Source: Alkalibacterium pelagium
GTDB lineage: Bacteria; Bacillota; Bacilli; Lactobacillales; Carnobacteriaceae_A
NCBI RefSeq assembly: GCF_900109325.1
Contig: NZ_FNZU01000001.1
Coordinates: 248,001 to 312,000 of the forward strand
Reading direction: 5' to 3'
DNA length: 64,000 bases
The position numbers were made by a program, and so were the translations under genes. The notes under the pieces were generated by a model. The model worked only from the letters and a program-made list of their open reading frames with translations. It ran no database searches and had not been told where the DNA came from. The first letter of the stretch is position 1. Each line of letters begins with the position of its first letter. This document shows, piece after piece, positions 1 through 7,830 of the stretch.

Positions 1-1
1 G

Positions 2-1333
2 GAACTGTTAAATGATAACTACACTTCTATCATTCCAGAAGGACTTAAATGGAGAGATTGGGCAGTAGACAGAAAAGATGGAGAAGCACTCACAGGGGAT
101 GGACTTCTTGACTTTGTCAACAACACACTGTTCCCAACTCTTAAGAATTTGGAAATTGACGAAACCACACCAATGAGTCAAGTCATTGTTCGTTATGCCT
201 TTGAAGATGCCAACAACTATCAGAAAGATGGTGTGCTTCTCAGACAAGTGGTGAATATCATTGACGAGATTGACTTTACAGAATACAAGGAGCGCCATGA
301 ATTTGGTGCTATCTATGAGTCCTTCCTAAAAGACCTTCAAAGTGCTGGTAATGCTGGGGAATTCTATACACCAAGAGCAGTAACAGACTTTATGGTTAAA
401 GTAGTGAAACCTGTCCTGGGTGATAAAATTGGAGACTTTGCCTGTGGAACCGGTGGCTTCTTGACCTCTGCCCTCAATGAACTGGATAAGCAGGTGGGCA
501 ACTCACTGGAAAACAGAGAAATCTACAATAAATCTGTTTACGGTATTGAGAAGAAGGCACTTCCTCATATGCTTTGTGTGACCAATATGCTCATCCATGA
601 TATCGATGATCCAAATATCCTTCATGGTAATGCACTAGAGATGGATTATAAAGATATGAGGAAGATGGAGCCTTTCGATGTGATCTTGATGAATCCCCCA
701 TACGGCGGAAGTGAGAAAGACAGTGTGAAATCCAACTTCCCAACAGAGCTTAGAAGTTCTGAAACAGCAGACCTATTTATGAATGTGATTATGTACAGAC
801 TTAAGAAAAATGGTAGATGTGCTGTAATCATTCCAGATGGCTTCCTTTTTGGAACGGATAATGGGAAATTCAATATCAAGAAAAAATTGTTCGGTGAGTT
901 TAATCTTCACACAGTAGTAAGAATGCCACACAGCGTATTTGCACCTTACACACCCATCAGAACCAATATCCTGTTCTTTGATAATACAGAACCGACGAAG
1001 GAAACCTGGTTCTATCGTGTGGATATGCCAGAGGGCTACAAGAACTTCTCCAAAACCAGACCCATGAAACTGGAACATTTTAATGACGCTTTAAGCTGGT
1101 GGGAGAGCCGAGAAGAAATCGAAGTAGATGGATTTCCAAAAGCTAAGAGATATACAATAGATGAAATATTAGAAAGAAGCTACAACATTGATCTGTGTGG
1201 ATTCCCTCATGAGGAAGAAGTGATTCTTGAGCCAATGGACTTGATTCAAGAATACCAGGAGAAGCGGGCATCCCTAAATGCAGAAATTGATCACGTGTTA
1301 GAACAGATTACTTCTATGCTTGGAGGTAATTAA
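2..1333 (+). CDS. hsdM: Type I restriction-modification DNA methyltransferase subunit HsdM (5'-partial)
   Basis: This is the N6-adenine methyltransferase subunit of a type I restriction-modification system; with HsdS it methylates the host recognition site. The frame is open from base 2, so the N-terminus lies outside the window. A TTG at 149 could be mistaken for a start, but the upstream codons read as normal HsdM sequence (WRDWAV near the edge). The SAM-binding motif I (DFACGTGGF) lies near 433-460 and the catalytic motif IV (NPPY) at 692-703. The C-terminus looks complete. The stop codon abuts the hsdS start, so the two are one operon. No hsdR follows downstream; if the system is complete, hsdR must lie upstream. 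Confidence 0.95.
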   Translation, partial: ELLNDNYTSIIPEGLKWRDWAVDRKDGEALTGDGLLDFVNNTLFPTLKNLEIDETTPMSQVIVRYAFEDANNYQKDGVLLRQVVNIIDEIDFTEYKERHEFGAIYESFLKDLQSAGNAGEFYTPRAVTDFMVKVVKPVLGDKIGDFACGTGGFLTSALNELDKQVGNSLENREIYNKSVYGIEKKALPHMLCVTNMLIHDIDDPNILHGNALEMDYKDMRKMEPFDVILMNPPYGGSEKDSVKSNFPTELRSSETADLFMNVIMYRLKKNGRCAVIIPDGFLFGTDNGKFNIKKKLFGEFNLHTVVRMPHSVFAPYTPIRTNILFFDNTEPTKETWFYRVDMPEGYKNFSKTRPMKLEHFNDALSWWESREEIEVDGFPKAKRYTIDEILERSYNIDLCGFPHEEEVILEPMDLIQEYQEKRASLNAEIDHVLEQITSMLGGN

Positions 1334-2806
1334 ATGAATGCACAGGACTTGAAAAATAGTATTCTTCAACTTGCCATACAAGGGAAACTTGTAGAACAGC
1401 GGGAAGAAGAAGGTACTGCAGAAGAATTATTAAAGAAGATTGAAGCTGAGAAGAAACAGCTGATAAAAGAAGGTAAAATAAAAAAACAGAAGTCACTACC
1501 GGAAATCAAAGCTGATGAGATTCCGTTTGATATCCCTGAGAATTGGGAATGGGTACGATTAATAGATATAGGAATAACCCAAACTGGAAACACTCCATCT
1601 AAAACAAAAATTGAATATTTTGGTAATTTCATCCCGTTTATTTGTCCTGGTGATATTCTAAATGGTGGAATCAATTATGATAATCAAGGACTTTCCGAGC
1701 AAGGGAAAGAAGTAGGAAGAGTCAGTGAAAGAAATTCAATACTTCAAGTTTGTATAGGTGGTTCTATCGGCAAGTGCGCAATAAATTCTGTCGATGTATC
1801 TTATAATCAACAAATTAATGCGATTACGCCTTTGATTTGCAATCATTTGTATGTTTATTATCTTATGGATTCTAGATTTTTTCTTGTAAGCATGACCCAC
1901 AAAGCTACAGGTACAGCGACTCCGATAATTAACAAATCTTCATGGGAGAGTATTATTATCCCACTCCCCCCACTAGAAGAACAAAAGCGCATCGTAGCAA
2001 AGATCGAAGAACTGATGCCTTATGTAGATAAATACGATGTAGCCTATTCTGAAGTGGAGGAGCTGAATAAAAAGTTCCCGGAAGATATGCAAAAGTCTAT
2101 TTTGCAATATGCCATCCAAGGCAAGCTGGTAGAGCAGCGAGAAGAAGATGGAACGGCAGAAGAACTTTATAAGCAGATTCAAGAAGAGAAGAAGAAACTG
2201 ATTAAGGAAGGAAAGATCAAAAAGACCAAGGCTCTTCCAGAGATTACAGAAGATGAGATTCCCTTTGATATTCCGGAGAATTGGAAGTGGGTTAGGATTG
2301 TAGAGATGTCCTTTTTTCAAGAAGGTCCAGGAATTATGGCAAAGGATTTTAGAAATTCTGGTATCCCCTTAATTAGAATTGCTGGTATGCAAGAAGATAA
2401 TCTTAGTCTGGATGGATGCAACTATTTAGACCCTGATATGGTAGATAAAAAATGGAGTCACTTTAAGTTAGATTTGGGAGACATTGTAATTAGTACAAGT
2501 GCTTCAATGGATAAAATATGTGAAGTAACGGAGGATACAGTAGGAGCAATACCATATACCGGTCAAATAAGATTTAAGATGTATGGTAATATTAGCAAAG
2601 AATATTTTAAATACTTTATTATGTCTAATGCTTATATAAAACAGATAAATGAACAAAAGTCTGGTGGAACTATAAAGCATTATGGACCCACACATTTAAA
2701 AAGAATGATTATTCCTCTCCCTCCACTTGCAGAACAGAGAAGAATCGTAGAGAAAATAGAAGAATTGTTACCATACACAAAACAACTGGTAAAGAAGGTA
2801 GACTAA
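1334..2806 (+). CDS. hsdS: Type I restriction-modification specificity subunit HsdS
   Basis: This subunit recognises the bipartite DNA target for the HsdM/HsdR complex. The ATG follows the hsdM stop with no gap. The 490-residue protein has the usual two-fold layout: a conserved helical segment (ILQLAIQGKLVEQREE), target recognition domain 1, a second copy of the conserved segment (ILQYAIQGKLVEQREE, from about residue 255), then domain 2. Each recognition domain ends with a PLPPL-EQ-RIV motif (near 1960-2000 and 2715-2755). The length fits the family and I see no break. The duplicated conserved segments could let homologous recombination shuffle the variable domains, as known in other type I loci. 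Confidence 0.93.
   Translation: MNAQDLKNSILQLAIQGKLVEQREEEGTAEELLKKIEAEKKQLIKEGKIKKQKSLPEIKADEIPFDIPENWEWVRLIDIGITQTGNTPSKTKIEYFGNFIPFICPGDILNGGINYDNQGLSEQGKEVGRVSERNSILQVCIGGSIGKCAINSVDVSYNQQINAITPLICNHLYVYYLMDSRFFLVSMTHKATGTATPIINKSSWESIIIPLPPLEEQKRIVAKIEELMPYVDKYDVAYSEVEELNKKFPEDMQKSILQYAIQGKLVEQREEDGTAEELYKQIQEEKKKLIKEGKIKKTKALPEITEDEIPFDIPENWKWVRIVEMSFFQEGPGIMAKDFRNSGIPLIRIAGMQEDNLSLDGCNYLDPDMVDKKWSHFKLDLGDIVISTSASMDKICEVTEDTVGAIPYTGQIRFKMYGNISKEYFKYFIMSNAYIKQINEQKSGGTIKHYGPTHLKRMIIPLPPLAEQRRIVEKIEELLPYTKQLVKKVD
1358..1413 (+). repeat. HsdS conserved segment, copy 1 of an intragenic direct repeat
   Basis: This segment encodes ILQLAIQGKLVEQREE and is closely matched by 2096-2151. The similarity continues at protein level through the following ~60 codons (ending near FDIPENWEWV and FDIPENWKWV). 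Confidence 0.75.
2096..2151 (+). repeat. HsdS conserved segment, copy 2 of an intragenic direct repeat
   Basis: This is the second copy of the repeat at 1358-1413. It differs mainly at third codon positions and lies between the two target recognition domains. Confidence 0.75.
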
Positions 2807-3134
2807 ATCCCCCAGGGGTGGTCTAATCTCTACAGCTTCTCAAAATGGTGACCGCGCCAGGGTCTTGCGTGAAAAATCGCATAATTCCATAGGGGGGGGA
2901 TACCCCCAATAGCATCAAATAAGTGCCACATAGCCTTGTAAGCCTTGATATTAAAGAGTTTACGGGTTGTGTGGCTATTTTTGTTTCGTTTCATAGTATA
3001 CGATTTTGCTGAATTTTGGGCGTTTAAAACGTTGATTTTAGCCCATTTTTCAGCCCTAAAATGTACGATTTGTCTTGCTATCATGGGCGAGTTGAGTGAT
3101 ATATGTAGTAACAAAACTACAGGAGGTGCTTTAA
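2807..3134. other. Non-coding stretch between hsdS and the DUF6329-like gene
   Basis: I find no convincing gene here. There is a run of nine Gs near 2892-2899 and an AT-rich part towards the next gene. The first part resembles sequence often seen near phage packaging genes in Bacillota (from memory), but I cannot name it. The open frames on both strands are low-complexity and lack ribosome binding sites. Confidence 0.4.
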
Positions 3135-3446
3135 ATGAAGGCATTATTTGGTCGAAAGTTTTATAACATTGAGGAGCTGCGAGAAGCAACAGCAGCTGCA
3201 AATAAAAAAGGTGTTGTAGGTTCAGACTATACCGTTATTCGGGAAGTGGTACTCACTGATGAACAGTTCAAGAAATTCACCAGTGACTTTTTGGCAGATC
3301 AGCCATGGATTGAAAAAGGCGATGGCGGTCACAACAAAAAGGGCGAAATTCGGTGCATCAGAGTCATCAATCTTGAAACGGGAGAAAAGATATTGACGAA
3401 TCCGGAAGGCTTTGAATATCCCCGGTACACATCAATAGAAGAATGA
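3135..3446 (+). CDS. Small mobile-element protein, DUF6329-like
   Basis: This 103-residue soluble protein resembles short proteins I associate with DUF6329 in integrative elements and prophages of Bacillota; its function is unknown. The ATG at 3135 has a strong ribosome binding site (AGGAGGTG, 3120-3127). It is rich in charged residues and has no signal peptide or membrane segment. It sits between the restriction locus and the virulence-protein-like gene, with a short AT-rich gap after it. The company it keeps (integrase and recombinases nearby) suggests element cargo. The family call is from memory and moderate; the coding call is firm. Confidence 0.7.
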   Translation: MKALFGRKFYNIEELREATAAANKKGVVGSDYTVIREVVLTDEQFKKFTSDFLADQPWIEKGDGGHNKKGEIRCIRVINLETGEKILTNPEGFEYPRYTSIEE

Positions 3447-3543
3447 CTTGGCGGGTCTTAGGACTCGTTGTTTTCATACAGAAATGACTTGCTATTGTGT
3501 GACTTTAGAGTGATATATAGTGTAACCAAATAAGGAAAGGATG

Positions 3544-4212
3544 ATGAACATGGAATTTAAAATCACATACGAAATCAAAGGGCAACGCAGAAAGGAACTG
3601 GTGCAGGCAATCAGCGACTATCTCAACACCATCCCCAAATACCTCAGCGTCCCCACCTGTGCCTATGAGATTGGCGAACTGACCGTTGACCGGGAAGGGG
3701 CTGTGATCATCAAGGACACCATGACACCAGCTGAGGTGGACAACATGGTACGTGACCTAGAAGCACAAGGATTTCTACCGACAAACTACAGGGAGAATGC
3801 TTTTGATGGCATTGAGGTATCCATACCAAGAGAGATGTTTACCGGCAAGGCAATCGAGAACCTCCACAAGATTGTCCTCGCCAAAGGCGAACTCATCGCC
3901 AAGTCTATTGGCTCTATGGATTTAAGGATTATCGAAAATGAGGTGAAGGTGCGGTTCCCATGGTTTCCAAAAACAGAAGATGCCGAGGAAATCAAACACT
4001 ACACTCAGTTTACCGAAGCCTTATGCAAGATGGCAATCGACCGCAACAGGGTAGCCTCCACACCGAAGAAAAGCGAAAATGAAAAATACGATTTCAGGTG
4101 TTTCCTTTTAAGACTTGGCTTCATTGGAGATGAGTACAAAGCCATTAGAAAATTTCTGCTTAAAAACCTAACCGGCAATGCTGCTTTCAAGCATGGCAAA
4201 CCAAAAAACTGA
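3544..4212 (+). CDS. Mobile-element 'virulence-related' family protein
   Basis: This ~222-residue protein matches a widespread family in phages and integrative elements of Bacillota that databases call 'virulence protein' or 'virulence-related protein'; the label has no known mechanism behind it. Family-like parts are the N-terminal ITYEIKGQRRKELV segment and the C-terminal FRCFLLRLGFIG and KHGK segments. Purine-rich AAGGAAAGG (3532-3540) precedes three clustered ATGs at 3541, 3544 and 3550. I chose 3544 for spacing, with low certainty. I see no membrane segment or signal peptide. It precedes the integrase and is probably part of the same mobile element. Confidence 0.7.
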   Translation: MNMEFKITYEIKGQRRKELVQAISDYLNTIPKYLSVPTCAYEIGELTVDREGAVIIKDTMTPAEVDNMVRDLEAQGFLPTNYRENAFDGIEVSIPREMFTGKAIENLHKIVLAKGELIAKSIGSMDLRIIENEVKVRFPWFPKTEDAEEIKHYTQFTEALCKMAIDRNRVASTPKKSENEKYDFRCFLLRLGFIGDEYKAIRKFLLKNLTGNAAFKHGKPKN

Positions 4213-4380
4213 ACAAAGGAAAGAGGAAGGTAACCAACTTTCAGCTATCTTCCTCTCTTAATACCCTGTTTGAATCTGCGTTTTTATCCGTGAAGCCCTC
4301 TGCCCGTTGTCCGGGATAAAGGCTGTGGAGATTGCTATCCCCCCTACGCCAGCTGTAAAACCTTTACTGCTTCTGGCACA

Positions 4381-5760
4381 ATGCCAAGTATAGAAAAACG
4401 GGGAAATACCTACAGAATTATGGTTTCTCTTGGCTACAACATGGAAGGTAAACAGATCAGAAAGACAACTACCTTTAAGCCACCGAGAAATGTCAGTGAG
4501 AACAAGGCAGAGAAGCTGGCTACATCCTTTGCTTACGAATTTGAGAAGAAGTGCATGGGCATGACCAACTTTGATGAGAATATGCGGTTCTCAGAACTGG
4601 TGGAGTGGTACTTTGAACAGATCGCACCACATAAGCTGAAAGAGAGAACCTTACTCACCAACATCTTTCTCATGAACAATTATGTACTTCCCTATATCGG
4701 ACATTTGAAACTGAAAGACATCACCACAGCAAGGATCGATGAGATGCTGAATCATCTGCACAAAAGAGGAAAGACCAGCAAGTACTATATAATGAAAGAC
4801 CCTAGTCTTTTAGAAGATGGAACGAGAAGACCTGCATCTAGAAAAGCTGGTGTTGAATTAAACACTATTAAGAGAGCTGCAAGAGGGGAACACATTAGAA
4901 AGTCAACTGCTGAAAAAATAGCCAGCGCCTTTGGAAAAAAGCTAAACGACCTATTTGTAGAAGAAGTGAGAGCGGAATCGGAGCAGGGAATCGAATCCAC
5001 ATCCATTGCTAGAATCAGAACTGCTACCTCAGCCATTTTCAACACAGCTTTAAAGAAGGATATCATCTGGAAGAACCCAGTGGTTCATGCCACATCCCCA
5101 AGGGGCAAACAGAAAGAACGAGACTTCCTGGATGCCGATCAGTGCAAAGCGCTTCTAGGCTATTTGGATGAACTTCAAAATCCCAATGCCAGAGTGGGAT
5201 TAGCCACGCTGATTTACACCGGAATGCGATCGGGAGAGTTGTGTGGGCTTCACTGGAAGGATGTCGACTTGGAGAAAGGAACAATCTTTGTCCGCTATAC
5301 CCTTTACCGGGCAGATGGTCAGTATAAGCTCTCTACTCCGAAAACCAAATCCAGTTTAAGAGTCATAGCCATTCCTGCAGAATTGAAAGCCATCTTGAAA
5401 GACCATAAAGAATGGCAGGAGAAACACAGTGAAGAATTGGGATCAAAATGGATAGACCGAGGTGCAGTGGTCACAGGTATGGAGGGTGAGTACATGAGTG
5501 GCGGGTATTTGAACATCACCCTGAAAAAGCTACTGAAGAAACTACTGAAGAAACATGACCTGCCGAACATTCACGTTCACGACCTTCGTCATGCTAATGC
5601 ATCCCTACTGATAAACGCAGGAGTGCCGGTGAAGTTCATCTCAGAACATCTTGGACATTCCAACACCAAGACCACCGAAGATATTTATGCTCAGGTTTAT
5701 AATTCCACAGCAGAGAAGGTGGCAAGTGCCATCAGCGATGCCTTGGATGGGGTGATATAA
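4381..5760 (+). CDS. Tyrosine recombinase / phage-type integrase with inserted HTH-like segment
   Basis: This is a site-specific recombinase that would insert and excise the surrounding element. The 459 residues show an N-terminal arm-binding domain (MPSIEKRGNTYRI), a core-binding domain, and a C-terminal catalytic domain with Arg in TGMRSGEL (~residue 283), Lys in TPKTKSS, HDLRH (~400), LGHSNTKTT (~424) and Tyr in DIYAQV (~436); all six catalytic positions look present. Unusually, residues ~140-200 interrupt the core-binding region with a segment that reads like a Cro/C1-type helix-turn-helix (GVELNTIKRAARG, then STAEKIASAFG). No clear ribosome binding site precedes the ATG. The start is chosen because integrases of this type begin MPSIEKR. 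Confidence 0.92.
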   Translation: MPSIEKRGNTYRIMVSLGYNMEGKQIRKTTTFKPPRNVSENKAEKLATSFAYEFEKKCMGMTNFDENMRFSELVEWYFEQIAPHKLKERTLLTNIFLMNNYVLPYIGHLKLKDITTARIDEMLNHLHKRGKTSKYYIMKDPSLLEDGTRRPASRKAGVELNTIKRAARGEHIRKSTAEKIASAFGKKLNDLFVEEVRAESEQGIESTSIARIRTATSAIFNTALKKDIIWKNPVVHATSPRGKQKERDFLDADQCKALLGYLDELQNPNARVGLATLIYTGMRSGELCGLHWKDVDLEKGTIFVRYTLYRADGQYKLSTPKTKSSLRVIAIPAELKAILKDHKEWQEKHSEELGSKWIDRGAVVTGMEGEYMSGGYLNITLKKLLKKLLKKHDLPNIHVHDLRHANASLLINAGVPVKFISEHLGHSNTKTTEDIYAQVYNSTAEKVASAISDALDGVI

Positions 5761-5772
5761 AAAGTGTTTTTA

Positions 5773-5802
5773 TCAGAATTGTTAGACAAAACATGGTATA
5801 AT
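5773..5802 (+). promoter_or_regulatory. Extended -10 promoter for the 113-residue gene
   Basis: A consensus TATAAT at 5797-5802 with an upstream TG (5794-5795) forms an extended -10 element. The -35 region is weak. It lies about 75 bp before the ATG at 5876. Confidence 0.6.
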
Positions 5803-5875
5803 ATTAGCAAAAGATTTGAACGGAAATGCAAGCAGTGCACAACTTGGTATGTAAATTAAAGAAAGGAGAAATTTA

Positions 5876-6217
5876 ATGGATCGCAAAGAGAAAAAAGAAA
5901 AGAAGAATCTAATTAGTAAACACTTGGATACTAGCAACAGTCGTTTAAAAGATGAAGAAGTAGATTTCCTTCATGATTTCGTAAATAACTATGATGACGA
6001 ATATAAGGGTAAGTCAAAAACGAAAAAAAGTAGTTATGATGGATGGAGTTCAGACGGGAAATATACTCGTTGGGAAGAAGAAACATCTACTTTTACTGAA
6101 GATATCGGAATACGTGAGGAATATAAATATCATGATGATGATGGTCAAAGTGGAGGGAATACTAAAGAAATTAAAGATGCCAGAGGTATTATTAACTGGT
6201 TTAGAAAACAAAAATAA
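5876..6217 (+). CDS. Hypothetical hydrophilic protein
   Basis: I do not recognise this 113-residue protein. It is very charged, with a Lys-rich start (MDRKEKKEKK) and a middle rich in Asp, Glu, Tyr and Ser. It has no membrane segment or signal peptide and ends IINWFRKQK. It has its own promoter and a good ribosome binding site (AAAGGAGA before the ATG at 5876). It follows the integrase, in the place where cargo or anti-restriction-type accessory genes often sit, but nothing in the sequence shows a function. Confidence 0.6.
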   Translation: MDRKEKKEKKNLISKHLDTSNSRLKDEEVDFLHDFVNNYDDEYKGKSKTKKSSYDGWSSDGKYTRWEEETSTFTEDIGIREEYKYHDDDGQSGGNTKEIKDARGIINWFRKQK

Positions 6218-6218
6218 A

Positions 6219-6241
6219 AGTGTACCGAAATCGGGTACACT
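6219..6241 (-). terminator. Hairpin with T-rich tail on the minus strand
   Basis: An 8-bp stem (AGTGTACC with GGTACACT) has a short loop. Read on the minus strand it is followed by a T-rich tail (TTTTATTTTTG). The plus-strand side has no T-run, so it may be a relic of a lost minus-strand gene, or a weak two-way stop. Confidence 0.35.
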
Positions 6242-6321
6242 GGGCATTTCAGAATGTGTTGTAAGGAGACTAAAAGCCTTGCAGCACATTTATTTTTTAG
6301 AAGTGTGCATATGGCGAGAAT

Positions 6322-6342
6322 CTTGGTGTTTACTTGGTGTTT
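6322..6342 (+). repeat. Tandem CTTGGTGTTT direct repeat, possible integrase arm site
   Basis: CTTGGTGTTT occurs at 6322-6331 and again at 6333-6342. Short tandem repeats near the end of an element, some 560 bp beyond a tyrosine integrase gene, resemble arm-type integrase binding sites. This is inference. Confidence 0.3.
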
Positions 6343-6454
6343 TAAGCAGCAATAAACCCCAAAACGAAAATGAACAATACACAATCTCATTTCAACAAAG
6401 CCAGACAATAAGCGGTTTATAGCACTTTACTAAACGATACGAAATGCCTTTTGA

Positions 6455-7476
6455 CGGTTTGAGAAGGAGGCGATAAACACACTCGATGCCAAAGGAGAGG
6501 TGCTACTTACCATTCTCTCATCCCTTACCCAAGATGAAAGCAGGTCCATCAGCGAGAACTCCACCTGGGGGATTAGAAGACGCTTTGAAAACGGACAGTT
6601 CAAGATGAGCACAAACTCTTTCTGGGCTACGACACCGATGAGAAAGGCAAGCTGGTCATCAATCGAGAGCAGGCCAAAATTGTAGAGAGGATTTACGATG
6701 AATACCTATCAGGCAAGACTGTAGACCACATCAAGCGAATACTTGAAAAAGAAGAGGTGAAGAACTGGAATGGAACGACCAAGTGGCATGCAAAGACGAT
6801 TCAAAGCATGCTTCAGAATGAAAAGTACAAGGGCGATGCCATTTTGCAAAAGAGCTACACTGTTGATTTTTTGACTAAAAAGCGAGCAAAGAATGAAGGC
6901 CACATTCAGCAGTATCACATCGAAGAAAACCATGAAGCCATTATTGACCCGCTGATTTGGGAAGCGGTCCAGCTGGAATACGATAGAAGGAGCAACTACA
7001 TCGAGGAACATGGGACCAATTCTTACTCACACAATCCAGAAAGAAATTTCTTTGCAGGAAAGGTAGTCTGCGGTACCTGCAATCAGGCTTTCACGAAAAA
7101 AGGCTGGAAGTCAAAGAACAGCTACAGAAAGGTATGGCAATGCCAGGAACGTTATAAGGTCAAAGGGGTACAGGGCTGCACCAATAGGCATATTGATGAA
7201 GTGATTTTGATTGACGCCTTCATCCTTTCCTGGAATGCACTTCTTGATAACCGAGAAGAACTTAAAAAGAAGTGGGAAACCACCTTAGAGTTTGGAAACC
7301 CACTGGAACAGTATAGGGCTGTCCAGTTTGCAGATATGACAGAAGATGCAAAACACATCAAAGAAATCGATACGGACTTTATCTTAAGAACCTTGGACCA
7401 CATCAAAGTTTATGAAACGGGGAAGATCATCATCCACTTCATGGATGGAACTGAGATGGAGTGTAATGGCGAATAG
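6455..7476 (+). pseudogene. Large serine recombinase, N-terminally deleted and frameshifted remnant
   Basis: This is the remains of a large serine recombinase of the type that moves integrative elements. The catalytic resolvase domain is almost wholly missing: the readable part starts at RFEKEAINTLDAKGE (6455), near the end of that domain, just after a TGA at 6452. It continues through LSSLTQDESRSISENSTWGIRRR and then shifts frame near 6611. From there the recombinase domain (LFLGYDTDEKGK), a zinc-ribbon (VVCGTC ... WQCQ ... GC) and the C-terminus read through to 7476. An open frame from 6757 could be called a gene, but it has neither a proper start nor the active-site serine. The remnant cannot recombine DNA by itself. 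Confidence 0.85.
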
Positions 7477-7546
7477 TTAGAAACACATTCAACTGATTAA
7501 AGCGATTATTAAAAATGTTACTCATTGTATGTTGACTTATTGTATT

Positions 7547-7652
7547 CTCTTGAGATAAGCTATTTGGAAAGTAGGTGAATTGTATGGATATTATAAAAGT
7601 ATTTGCTCACAATGTAAAAAAATATAGGACGTTGATCGGCTTATCTCAAGAG
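7547..7652. promoter_or_regulatory. 14-bp perfect inverted repeat bracketing the regulator start
   Basis: CTCTTGAGATAAGC at 7547-7560 is exactly reverse-complemented at 7639-7652, inside the regulator gene. The first copy lies where the -10 region would be for a TTGACT -35 box at 7532-7537. It may be a pair of operators for the XRE protein, or a long mRNA stem enclosing its start. Confidence 0.5.
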
Positions 7653-7796
7653 GCCTTTGCTGAAAAGGCAGGACTGCATAGGACTTATATCAGTGCAATT
7701 GAAAGAGAAAAAAGAAGTATAGCTTTAGAAAATGTCCAAAGAATTGCAGATGCACTAGGTGTGGAAACATATTTATTATTTATAGATGAAAAATAA
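7584..7796 (+). CDS. XRE-family HTH regulator of the ABC-3C cassette
   Basis: This 70-residue protein is a single Cro/C1-type helix-turn-helix domain, with helices 2-3 around LSQEAFAEKAGLHRTYISAIE. Single-domain proteins of this size act as controller proteins of restriction-modification and other defence loci. Here it opens a tightly packed operon, ten bases ahead of the next frame's earliest start. I chose the ATG at 7584 because GTAGGTG (7571-7577) gives proper spacing; the in-frame GTG at 7575 has no usable ribosome binding site. An exact inverted repeat overlaps its promoter and coding region and suggests self-regulation. Confidence 0.88.
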   Translation: MDIIKVFAHNVKKYRTLIGLSQEAFAEKAGLHRTYISAIEREKRSIALENVQRIADALGVETYLLFIDEK

Positions 7797-7830
7797 GATT
7801 CGCAGTGATGTAATGTTAGGGGATGAGTCG

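Noticed and set aside
2830-3201. Minus-strand open frame across the hsdS downstream gap
   Set aside because: No ribosome binding site, low-complexity sequence, and it overlaps the start of the well-supported gene at 3135.
6757-7476. Intact recombinase gene
   Set aside because: The frame starts in mid-domain; the preceding residues continue in another frame, so it is the tail of a broken gene.
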